Origin: Halothece sp964463655
GTDB lineage: Bacteria; Cyanobacteriota; Cyanobacteriia; Cyanobacteriales; Rubidibacteraceae
Assembly: GCA_964463655.1 (NCBI GenBank)
Contig: CAYXDG010000007.1
Location: 3,003-67,002, forward strand
Length of the DNA stretch: 64,000 bases
Direction: 5' to 3'
A program made the position numbers and the translations under genes. The notes beneath the pieces are model-generated. The model had not been told where the DNA came from and searched no databases. It saw nothing but the letters and a program-made list of their open reading frames with translations. Positions within the stretch are counted from its first letter, which is position 1. Each line of letters starts with the position of its first letter. Below, one piece after another: positions 27,801-34,532 of the stretch.

Positions 27801-30800
27801 GAGTCGCAGCTAAAAGGACGTGAGAGGTGGGTTGCAGTCGCAGCAAGGTGACGCGAAAGAGGCGATCGGTTTCCAGGTTGAAGGGTTGACGGGTGACGGC
27901 AATGGTTTGACGTTCGACTTCTAAAGCGCGTAGGTCAAAGACCGAGCCGTCGGCATCGCAGTCTGGGAGACTTTGCAAGTCAATGATCGGGATAGAGATG
28001 GCAGTTGGTGGCGCGATCGCCTGAGTGGGCTGTCCATCAACGGCGGGGAAGCAGGTGCGTAGAATTTCGTGACGGCGGACAATTTCACTTAAAGCTCGTT
28101 CTAAAATTTCAACTTCTAATTTGCCCTGTAATTGCAATGCCGATGGCATATTATAAGTGGCACTTGCCTCTTCCAACTGCTGCAAAAACCACAGCCGTTC
28201 CTGTCCCCAAGATAGAGGCAGTGGAGTCTCTCGGGAAACGGGTTTGATCGGGGGGACTAAGGGGGGGGCTTCTCGGCGCAACTGTTCGATCGCGCTGGCT
28301 AACTGGGCAACGGTGGGAGACTCGAACAGGGTACGCAGGGATAACTCCACTGTCAAAGCCTCCCGCAACCGAGACACGACCCGCGTTGCTAGTAGGGAAT
28401 GTCCCCCCAACTGGAAAAAGTCGCTGTCACTGCCCACATCCACTCGTCCCAACACTTCGGCAAACACCCCAGCAACCACTTCTTCGATCGGGGTGCGCGG
28501 GGGGATAAACTCTTTCTGGCTGTGTTCTTGCGGGTCAGGCAAACTGCGGCGATCGATCTTACCGCTAGGAGTCAGGGGTAAAGCCTCCAAGACCTCGATC
28601 GCGCTGGGAACCATATATTCGGGCAACTGCTGGGCGAGGAACTGTCGCAATTCTTCGCAATTCCCAGTCTCCTGCCAAACCACGTAAGCTGCTAAATATT
28701 TCTCTCCTGTTCCTCCCTGACAGACGGTAACCGCGCCCTGTTTCACTTGAGGATACTGATTCAAAGCCACTTCGATCTCTCCCAGTTCGATGCGAAATCC
28801 TCGCACTTTCACTTGGGTGTCGCTGCGACCCAGATATTCTAAATTGCCGTCGGGCAGGTAGCGCACCCAATCACCCGTTTTGTAGAGGCTTCCTCTTTCA
28901 TCCCCCCCACTGGGGGGGTGGGGGATGTAAGGGTTGACAATAAACTTTTCTTGTGTTAATGCTTCTCGATTCAGATATTCTCGCGCTGGCGAAACCCCGC
29001 CTAAATAGAGTTCGCCAGAGATGCCAATGGGGACGGGTTGCAGGGTTCGATCGAGGACGTAAACCCGAGCGTTTGCGATCGGTCGTCCGATGGGTGGTAA
29101 CGAGGGCCAAGTGTCTGGAGTTCCAGTTAAAGTGAAAGCAGTGGCGACGTGGGTTTCTGAGGGGCCGTATTGATTGCAGAGAGTACAGTGAGGAAGGCGA
29201 TGAAAGAAACGCGCGATCGCGGGAGAAATCTGAAGTTGTTCGCCTGCGGTAATGACTTCTTTTAAGGGGGGGAGTTCCTCAGCTTGATCCGCGACTTCGG
29301 CCAGTTGTTGCAAAGCAACGAAGGGCAAAAACAATCTCGCCACCTGATTTTCCCGCAAGGATTGCAATAAGGTTTCTGGGTCGCGTCGCACTTGTTCACT
29401 GACTAAAACCAGTGTTCCTCCCGTAGCCCAAGTTGCGAAGATTTCCTGAAAAGAAACATCGAAGCTAATGGGAGAAAATTGTAGGGTTTTGTCTCCTTCG
29501 CCAGCGATCGAGTTTCGCTTCTGCCACTCAATTAAATTTAATAAGGGCAAGTGAGGCATGGCAACCCCTTTCGGTTTTCCTGTAGAACCCGAAGTATAAA
29601 TCACATAGGCGAGATCAGAGGGTTGGGGATGACTGTTGAGAGAAAATTGTTCTCGATGGCTGCTTTCATTTTGCCAGCGATCGAGTCGTAAAACCTCTGC
29701 GCTGGTTTCTGGTAGTTGTGAGAGTAAATTAGAATCAGTGACTAAGACGGAAATCTCCGCATCGGACATCAAGAAGGCAAGCCGATCGCGAGGATAGCTG
29801 ATATCGAGAGGAAGATAAGCCCCTCCCGCCTTTAAAATTGCAAGTAAAGCAACCGTTAACTTGATCGATCGAGGCAAACACAGTCCGACAATGGTATCTT
29901 TTCCCACCCCTAATTTTTGCAGGTCTAAAGCTAGTTCTGTTGCGCGATCGCTGAGTTCCTGATAAGTGATCTCATTTCTAGCAGAGTCCCCCCCTTTCAA
30001 AGCCGGAGCTTTAGTGAGGAGGTTAGGGGGGATTCCCCCACATTCTTGTCCGTCAAAAGCCACTGCCACAGCATGGGGAGTCTTTTCCACTTGTGCATTG
30101 AACAATGCCACCACCGATTGATCCAGAGAATAATCTGCTTCAGTTTGATTCCAAGTTTCTAGGAGTTGAGTTTTTTCGGCTGCGGTAAGTAAGGGTAACT
30201 CGCCTAACTGACAATCAGGTTGCGCCACCATTGCTTCTAACAAAGTTTGGCAGTGACCCAATAAACGGGCGATCGCCGTTTGATCGAAGCGGTTGGCATC
30301 GTAAGTTAATCTTAGGGTCAACTGTTCCTCTGGTGCAACGACTAAGGTTAAAGGATAGTTCGTTTGTTCCCACCATTGAAAGTTGCTGGCTTGGAGACTG
30401 CCATTATTTTCTAAAGACGCATCTAAGGGATAATTTTCAAAGACGAGAATGCTGTTAAATACAGGTAAATGACTGGGAACATCACTCCATTCTCGAATCT
30501 TTGTTAACGAAGAGTAAGCATATTGCTGGAGATCGGCTTGTCGCTTTTGTAAGGTTTCTAGCCAAGTTAACAAGGGAGTTTCTTCTACAACGGAAACTCG
30601 CAAAGGTAAGGTATTAATAAACACTCCCACTGTCTCTTCGATTCCAGGAAGACTCGTTGGACGACCAGAGACAGTAACACCAAAAACGACTTCCAATTCA
30701 CCGCTATAACGACTCAATAAAAGTGACCACATTCCTTGCACTAAAATATTAGCTGTTAAATGGTATTTTCGCGCGAGAGACGCGATCGCTGCGGTTAAAG

Positions 30801-31506
30801 TCGGAGAGAGTGCTAAGTTTTGTCCTTGGTAACAAGGGATCGCCGAGTGATTGTTTTCTGAGGCAATTGTGAGGGGAGTGGGGGCGCTAAAACCAGCTAA
30901 ATAGTCTCGCCAAAATGCTTCGGCTTTAGATAAATCTTGTTGTTGCAACCAGGCGATATAATCTCGATAAGGACGAACCCTAGGTAATGATAAAACTTGT
31001 CCTTGACAGTTGGCTTCATAGAACTGCAAAACCTCTTTAAAAATATTTGCCATCGACCAGCCATCGAGTAACAAATGATGGCGACTCCAGACCAATTGAT
31101 AACTGTCTGGATGCAAACGAATTAAAGCTAGTCTCATTAAAGGCGCTTGGTTCAATTGAAATCCTTTTTCCCGTTCCGATCGCAAAAATTCCGTTAAAGC
31201 AGATTGTTGTTTTTCAGCAGAAAGTTCCTGCCAGTCATCAATCAGCCAAGGCAATTCTACTGTTTTTCGCACGATTTGTAAGGGTTCTTTAACCCCTTCC
31301 CACACGAATGCACAGCGCAGGGAGGGGTGTCGCGCGATCGTTTGTTGCCAGGCTTTTTGAAAGGCGATCGCGTTTAAATTCCCTTGCAGAGTACAACTCA
31401 TCTGCTCAAAATATACATCAGTTTCGGGTGTGTATAAAGAGTGAAATAGCATTCCTTCCTGTACAGGAGAGAGGGGATAAATATCTTCTACATTTTTCAT
31501 AGTCAT
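21802..31506 (-). CDS. Three-module NRPS (C-A-PCP x3)
   Basis: 3234 residues. C1 (about 1-440) opens with YPLSPVQEGMLFHSL and has HHLLLDG near 145, the type found after an epimerase (DCL), which fits the preceding E domain. A1 has TSGSTGKPKG near 640, code read as D-V-Q-F-I-A-Q-V-A, close to recalled Pro codes. C2 has HHIISDG near 1238. A2 (TSGSTGVPKS near 1720) is atypical, with GLAHDPLLRDIL and code D-P-R-H-F-G-F-Q-A, recalling the McyE Glu domain. C3 has HHIVSDG near 2307. A3 gives D-L-F-N-N-A-L-T-Y, recalled as Ala. PCP serines lie in GGHSLLA motifs near 1032, 2112 and 3172. There is no thioesterase; the chain passes to the final module. Confidence 0.94.
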   Translation of the reverse strand: MTMKNVEDIYPLSPVQEGMLFHSLYTPETDVYFEQMSCTLQGNLNAIAFQKAWQQTIARHPSLRCAFVWEGVKEPLQIVRKTVELPWLIDDWQELSAEKQQSALTEFLRSEREKGFQLNQAPLMRLALIRLHPDSYQLVWSRHHLLLDGWSMANIFKEVLQFYEANCQGQVLSLPRVRPYRDYIAWLQQQDLSKAEAFWRDYLAGFSAPTPLTIASENNHSAIPCYQGQNLALSPTLTAAIASLARKYHLTANILVQGMWSLLLSRYSGELEVVFGVTVSGRPTSLPGIEETVGVFINTLPLRVSVVEETPLLTWLETLQKRQADLQQYAYSSLTKIREWSDVPSHLPVFNSILVFENYPLDASLENNGSLQASNFQWWEQTNYPLTLVVAPEEQLTLRLTYDANRFDQTAIARLLGHCQTLLEAMVAQPDCQLGELPLLTAAEKTQLLETWNQTEADYSLDQSVVALFNAQVEKTPHAVAVAFDGQECGGIPPNLLTKAPALKGGDSARNEITYQELSDRATELALDLQKLGVGKDTIVGLCLPRSIKLTVALLAILKAGGAYLPLDISYPRDRLAFLMSDAEISVLVTDSNLLSQLPETSAEVLRLDRWQNESSHREQFSLNSHPQPSDLAYVIYTSGSTGKPKGVAMPHLPLLNLIEWQKRNSIAGEGDKTLQFSPISFDVSFQEIFATWATGGTLVLVSEQVRRDPETLLQSLRENQVARLFLPFVALQQLAEVADQAEELPPLKEVITAGEQLQISPAIARFFHRLPHCTLCNQYGPSETHVATAFTLTGTPDTWPSLPPIGRPIANARVYVLDRTLQPVPIGISGELYLGGVSPAREYLNREALTQEKFIVNPYIPHPPSGGDERGSLYKTGDWVRYLPDGNLEYLGRSDTQVKVRGFRIELGEIEVALNQYPQVKQGAVTVCQGGTGEKYLAAYVVWQETGNCEELRQFLAQQLPEYMVPSAIEVLEALPLTPSGKIDRRSLPDPQEHSQKEFIPPRTPIEEVVAGVFAEVLGRVDVGSDSDFFQLGGHSLLATRVVSRLREALTVELSLRTLFESPTVAQLASAIEQLRREAPPLVPPIKPVSRETPLPLSWGQERLWFLQQLEEASATYNMPSALQLQGKLEVEILERALSEIVRRHEILRTCFPAVDGQPTQAIAPPTAISIPIIDLQSLPDCDADGSVFDLRALEVERQTIAVTRQPFNLETDRLFRVTLLRLQPTSHVLLAATHHIISDGWSSDILVRELSALYQAFLNGLPSPLPELAIQYADFASWQRQWLSGEILDRQLTSWRERLSGLPPLLELPTDRPRPAVQTFSGGSERLVLDQQLLAKLQQTARKSGATLYMILLAVWSALLSRWSLQKDLAIGSPFANRERVETESLIGFFVNTLVLRVNLEGNPTFSELLERVRKVALEAYSDRDFPFEKLVEALQVPRSLSHTPLFQVWFNLINLEEKDLELGELTIEPLSLPDSPSKFDLTLYAKEIDSGLELRTVYNADLFDSERIAEMLAQFQSLVTQVVNTPNHRLDQLSLLTRNSAEKLPDPTCVLSSSWQGSILDRLSRHAQEKPETLAISDDRLSLSYGELEDRSSQLANLLIGTGISLGDVVAIYADRSALTVLAILATWKAGAAFTILDPAYPVSRLLQQLEAVCPRGWLQVATEKSMPSDLTRYLENHALPCQVNLQEQWETEESAISAPKVNIDPDQLAYIAFTSGSTGVPKSILGTHRPLSHFISWQIAAFNLQDRDRFAMLSGLAHDPLLRDILTPLWLGASLYIPRQTDLETPGKLPQWMKEYEINTVHLTPAMGSVLTAEKGQSLDRLQKVFFGGDRLSGEDVDRMQNLAPKATCINFYGTTETPQAHGYFVVPPGEKVAGDIPIGCGIAASQLLVVNEGGGIAGIGEVGEIYVRSPHLALGYLADENLTRERFILNPFSDSTTRNDRDRLYRTGDRGRYQLDGSVEYVGRTDTLVNLRGFRIELTEIETAIEAYPGVERAAVLLQGEKTAEKRLLAGVVWQESAFEALREFLKTRLPEYAIPNGFVSLETLPLTPNGKINRAALAQLALETPVEKQDLTPPRTATEEILVNTFADVLELPGIGIDDDFFASGGHSLLAMRVVSRLRSSFGLELSVRALFESPTAAQLASEIEQLRREAPPLVPPIEPVSRDSNEFPLSRSQERLWFLHQLEGESAAYNMPSALQITGKLDIEALKRAFNTLLDRHEVLRTTFPKVNDRPVQQIAPHLQVPIQIIDLQDHWQEQQMGEVQRLLKAESSQPFNLETDSPLRVTLLQQTAESSVLLVTLHHIVSDGWSNGILIREISTLYESYTSGSPANLPELAIQYLDFALWQRQYLSQEEQIGKSLAYWREQLADIPALLELPTDRPRPPVQTFNGAAETFTLDRALTDKLQQLSRKHGATLFMTLLSAFGVLLSRYSGQEDVVVGSPIANRRDRALEPLIGCFVNTLALRLNLADTPTFSEFLSRVRQTTLDAYSHQDLPFETLVEALQPKRTLSYTPLFQVMFVLQNAPVEKLALSGITLTPLEGERTTAKFDMTLSMQETESGLSGTWEYNRDLFEASTVQRSIEQFQILLEAIVTDSECSVGELPLLSELEKEQLLVQWNQTDLATDTDGCIHHLFEESVRQTPHAVAVTGEETELTYEQLNRQADQLAAYLQSLGVGSEVPVGVFLDRAPTLIVALMGIFKAGGAYVPLDPDYPLERIRMILEDSGVSVLLTESQLRDRLPEVTCETVELDGEWPCRDHPQNVAVTGENLAYIIYTSGSTGRPKGVAIEHRNAVTLLKWAQKVFSPQDLTGVLASTSLCFDLSVFEIFLPLSCGGRVILARNALQLPHLPTAQEVTLVNTVPSAIAELYRSGGIPPAVRTINLAGEPLKNKLVQQLYQLEHIERVFNLYGPSEDTTYSTFTLVEKGATEEPAIGRPIGNTQAYVLDQYLHPVPIGVKGELYLGGAGVARGYYQRPGLTAERFIGDPFAERPNARLYKTGDLARYRPDGNLEYLGRIDGQVKIRGFRIEVGEVEVALSRHPDVEEAVVAARPGVGDELQLVAYVVPSSPLPSPTELRNFLKQQLPAYSVPGVFVFLEALPLTPNGKIDRRHLPAPEAIEDDAYGSVCDLRAAEESLAPRTHTEECLTQLWCEVLEKESIAIDRDFFELGGHSLLATRVVSRIQEIFPETVSLRDLFENPTIASLAALIETRQLAGASEEDLAGILAEIEGL
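22110..22138. repeat. Small dispersed repeat inside NRPS coding sequence, copy 1
   Basis: 29 bp matching 27930-27958 with three mismatches, containing the GGTC-NNN-GACC palindrome. It encodes the in-frame segment GSVCDLRAA in the linker before the last PCP, and is not part of the conserved domain pattern. Confidence 0.75.
27930..27958. repeat. Small dispersed repeat inside NRPS coding sequence, copy 2
   Basis: Second copy of the 29-bp repeat at 22110. It encodes GSVFDLRALE within the second C domain, again in the same reading frame as copy 1. Confidence 0.75.
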
Positions 31507-31530
31507 TTAACCTAATTTGTCGTTTATTTT

Positions 31531-33135
31531 TTATGATTTCTTGGATAAATAAATTTCTTTTTTAGCATAAAGGCGTTCAGCATGGATTCCTTTTTCTAGA
31601 CAAGCCTGAATTAACTGATTAGATTCAACAATTGGAGGAGACGCTTCGTTATATTCGATCGCCATAATATACTGAAGCCAAGGTTCTAATCCTAAAGCAT
31701 AGACGTACACTTGGTGACAGTTCAAACTTTCCACGATCGCCAGGGCTTTTTTCGCATCAGAACCATTTAAACGGCGGGAATTATCCATCTTACGAGTCAG
31801 AGAATTTGTCAGTAGAGAACCGTAAGCCCAAGACATTGGTGCGCCCTCGCATTCCATGCCCACAAATAAAGCATCAATTGTGCCAATTTTAGCACTTAAT
31901 CTCTCATAAATTCGCGGTTCAATATTATTAGAATCTGCTGCGAGGAGAACTTGTTTTTCTTGTTGACGAACCAGATAGGCGATTTTACTGCGGATATTTA
32001 AGTCACCGTGTTCTCCGAGAAAAGGAATACCAGTAATCGAACCGCCAGGAATTTCAATTGTTTCCAGTTCGCCCATTTCTATGACTCGCAGAAATCCCAG
32101 TTTTTCTAACATTAATTTCAGAGAAGGATCGTACAATTCGCCTCCACTGCGAGGGACAATCACTGTGCCAATTTTATAACGTAATTGTAGAAGATGTTCT
32201 AGCTGTACATGATCGGCGTGGGCGTGAGTTAAGAGAACATAATCGAGTTTTTCTGGTAAGTTAGCATAAGTGTAACGTTCGATGGGACTATCGTATTGGT
32301 AGCTGATGCAAGGATCAGCAATGAGGTTGCAATGTTCACTCTCGATCGCGACACAAGCATGACCGAAATATTGAAGTCTTAAACCTTGTCCAGTTCGGGG
32401 TTTGATCGCAGTGGGAGGTTCAGTGGTAAACAGTTCTAAAAATTGCTTTTGATCTAAGGTTTCGCGGTGAGGAATACTATCAAATAATGCGTCTAAATAG
32501 GCTTGGGGTTGCGGGTTTTCTTTGAGAGAAAAGAGTTGATCGTAAAAGGGAGAATGAAAGGGAATTTTTAAGGCAATTTGATCGGAATTTTCTAAGCGAG
32601 GGGTACTCAAGCAAAAAGGACGATTTTCCTTAACTCCCTGAGTCAGTAAGACGCTTTGATGACGATCGAGATAGATATTACTGTCGTATAAAAGCGCCTC
32701 GATCGGGCGAAAAGAAGCGCGGTTATTGCGATCGTAGGTCAGTTCAACATACCCTTTTAGAGGTTCAGGAATGCGCTCATAAAAACCTTCTAAAGATTCT
32801 CCTGTTGCTTCTTTTTCTAACAATTTTGTTAGGTCACGAAGGCTTTCTGCAAAGGCGATTGCAGCCTGACAATTTTCTTGGGTAAACGCAATTAATTCCT
32901 CGATCGCTGCAATTTTTCGCTCAGGATAGTCGATATAAGGGCCCCCTAACATCTCTGGTTTTTGCACGGCAATTTCATGAATTTGGGGGGCTTTAACATA
33001 AGATTCCATAATCTTTAAATGGGAATTGACCACCGACAGCGCGGCAGTAACGGGGGCAATTAAAAAGGGAGACGCATACCATTGATTGACTAATGGTTCC
33101 ATGCCAACATTTGGTTTGAGATAGTAATTTTTCAT
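31531..33135 (-). CDS. CmlA-like diiron beta-hydroxylase, metallo-beta-lactamase fold
   Basis: 534 residues, close to the length of CmlA from chloramphenicol biosynthesis (about 530). An N-terminal helical/mixed domain (about 1-250, starting LKPNVGMEPLVNQWYA) precedes a metallo-beta-lactamase domain with LQYFGHACVAIES, the metal motif THAHADH (near 305-311), a Glu/His segment FLGEHGDL and LLAADSNN. In CmlA this fold holds a dinuclear iron centre and hydroxylates the beta carbon of an amino acid bound to a PCP. The gene lies between the MFS and three-module NRPS genes. The target residue is not evident. An ordinary MBL hydrolase is the alternative, but length, N-terminal domain and context favour the hydroxylase. 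Confidence 0.75.
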   Translation of the reverse strand: MKNYYLKPNVGMEPLVNQWYASPFLIAPVTAALSVVNSHLKIMESYVKAPQIHEIAVQKPEMLGGPYIDYPERKIAAIEELIAFTQENCQAAIAFAESLRDLTKLLEKEATGESLEGFYERIPEPLKGYVELTYDRNNRASFRPIEALLYDSNIYLDRHQSVLLTQGVKENRPFCLSTPRLENSDQIALKIPFHSPFYDQLFSLKENPQPQAYLDALFDSIPHRETLDQKQFLELFTTEPPTAIKPRTGQGLRLQYFGHACVAIESEHCNLIADPCISYQYDSPIERYTYANLPEKLDYVLLTHAHADHVQLEHLLQLRYKIGTVIVPRSGGELYDPSLKLMLEKLGFLRVIEMGELETIEIPGGSITGIPFLGEHGDLNIRSKIAYLVRQQEKQVLLAADSNNIEPRIYERLSAKIGTIDALFVGMECEGAPMSWAYGSLLTNSLTRKMDNSRRLNGSDAKKALAIVESLNCHQVYVYALGLEPWLQYIMAIEYNEASPPIVESNQLIQACLEKGIHAERLYAKKEIYLSKKS

Positions 33136-33144
33136 CGTTTTCTG

Positions 33145-34509
33145 TTATTGAGTGGTCATCGGAGAAGAATCTAAAGCAGGGGCTTCTCTTTCCTCAGATT
33201 TGTTGTCAGTATTAGCAGCAGGAATAAAGTCCATATCGGGCAATTCTGTCTCTAATTTTCTTAAGGGAGGGTATTGCAAACTGAGAAGACTGGTCAAAAT
33301 CGTAACGATTCCAATCACGATAAATAAAAACCCGATTCCCCGCCCAGGACCCGTGCCAATAATTGCACCAATTCCTGTTGCCCAGGGGCCGTCAAACGCC
33401 AATAAAGGCTCGAATATTTTATCAGCAAGGGGGCCAAAAAGAGCCGCTGCGATCAGGGGAGTTGCGGTTAAAAACATTCCGTTAATCGCAAAAATTCTGC
33501 CTTGGATATTGGGAGCAACTTTCTTCTGTAAAATTACTTGTGTCAAGCCGTTAATTAACGGTAATCCGAAGCAGAATAAAAAGCCCGCAATTGTGAATAA
33601 ATACAGGGAAGGACGCACTCCTGCGATCGCGATGCTGACTCCACTTAACAACAAACAAGCAAGGATAATGTTGATCAGTTGTGCTTGTTTTTTACCCCAA
33701 GAACTTAACATCAAACTGCCAATTAATGTCCCGACCCCAGCGATAGAAAGAATGACTCCTAAACGACTGGCAACGGTCAAAGTTAGGATAAGAGGTGTGG
33801 TCAAAACGATCGCGGCTCCCACTAAAAAGTTATAAAAAGCCCGAACCAATAATAAGCCGAGCAAGCCTTTTCGTGCGAGTAAATAATCCCAACCCTTGAT
33901 CGTTGCTTTGGCAACGGATTGTTTTTCTGAGAGTTGAGTTTCCCAAGAAGCGATTTCTGGAAAGCGCAAGAGGGAGAGGGGAATTAGGGCAAAAAATACC
34001 GTTGCAAAATCGAAAAAAATCACCCCTTGCACTTGGAGAATTCCGAGTAAAAAGCCCCCTGTTACCGGGCCAATTAAACGGACGATCGCGGCGCCTAATT
34101 CCGTCATACTGCTTGCTTGGGGGAGTTTTTCCTTGCTGACCATCGTAACGATCGCGGCTTTAAATGCTGTCCAGTTAAAGGCATTAAAACAGGAACTTGC
34201 AGCCAGAGCAAGGTAAATGTGCCAGAGTTGTAGGTGCTGGAAGTAATATAAAAGCCCGATCGCTAAAATACACAAAGCGGAACAAAAATGGCTGATTAAC
34301 ATCGTCCAGCGACGACTCCAGCGATCGACTAATGTTCCTGCAACGGGGGAAATGAAAACATAAGGCAAGGTCATCGCAACAGTGAGCAAGGCAAATTGAG
34401 TGACGGAATTTGTCTCACGATAAACCCAAACGTCGAGGGCAAATCCTGTTAAACTAGACCCAAATCTGGAAATCACTTGTCCGAACCAAATCGCTGTAAA
34501 TGTCTTCAT
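33145..34509 (-). CDS. MFS exporter of the lipopeptide operon (MFS_3 type)
   Basis: 454 residues with about 12 hydrophobic segments. It opens with FGQVISRFGSSLTGFALDVWVY and the cytoplasmic loop GTLVDRWSRRWTML (MFS motif A), as in the MFS_3 group that includes macrolide pumps and EntS. A GTGPGRGIGFLF loop before the last helix is shared with the second MFS protein at 55128-56534. It most likely exports the lipopeptide or an intermediate across the inner membrane. It lies between two NRPS-related genes, 23 and 9 bases away, so it is clearly part of the operon. Confidence 0.88.
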   Translation of the reverse strand: MKTFTAIWFGQVISRFGSSLTGFALDVWVYRETNSVTQFALLTVAMTLPYVFISPVAGTLVDRWSRRWTMLISHFCSALCILAIGLLYYFQHLQLWHIYLALAASSCFNAFNWTAFKAAIVTMVSKEKLPQASSMTELGAAIVRLIGPVTGGFLLGILQVQGVIFFDFATVFFALIPLSLLRFPEIASWETQLSEKQSVAKATIKGWDYLLARKGLLGLLLVRAFYNFLVGAAIVLTTPLILTLTVASRLGVILSIAGVGTLIGSLMLSSWGKKQAQLINIILACLLLSGVSIAIAGVRPSLYLFTIAGFLFCFGLPLINGLTQVILQKKVAPNIQGRIFAINGMFLTATPLIAAALFGPLADKIFEPLLAFDGPWATGIGAIIGTGPGRGIGFLFIVIGIVTILTSLLSLQYPPLRKLETELPDMDFIPAANTDNKSEEREAPALDSSPMTTQ

Positions 34510-34532
34510 ATTTTTTGAGTGATGCTTCTTGT

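Noticed and set aside
33152..33835. A 227-codon open frame opposite the MFS gene
   Set aside because: It mirrors the hydrophobic codons of the exporter on the other strand; no family features, no start context.
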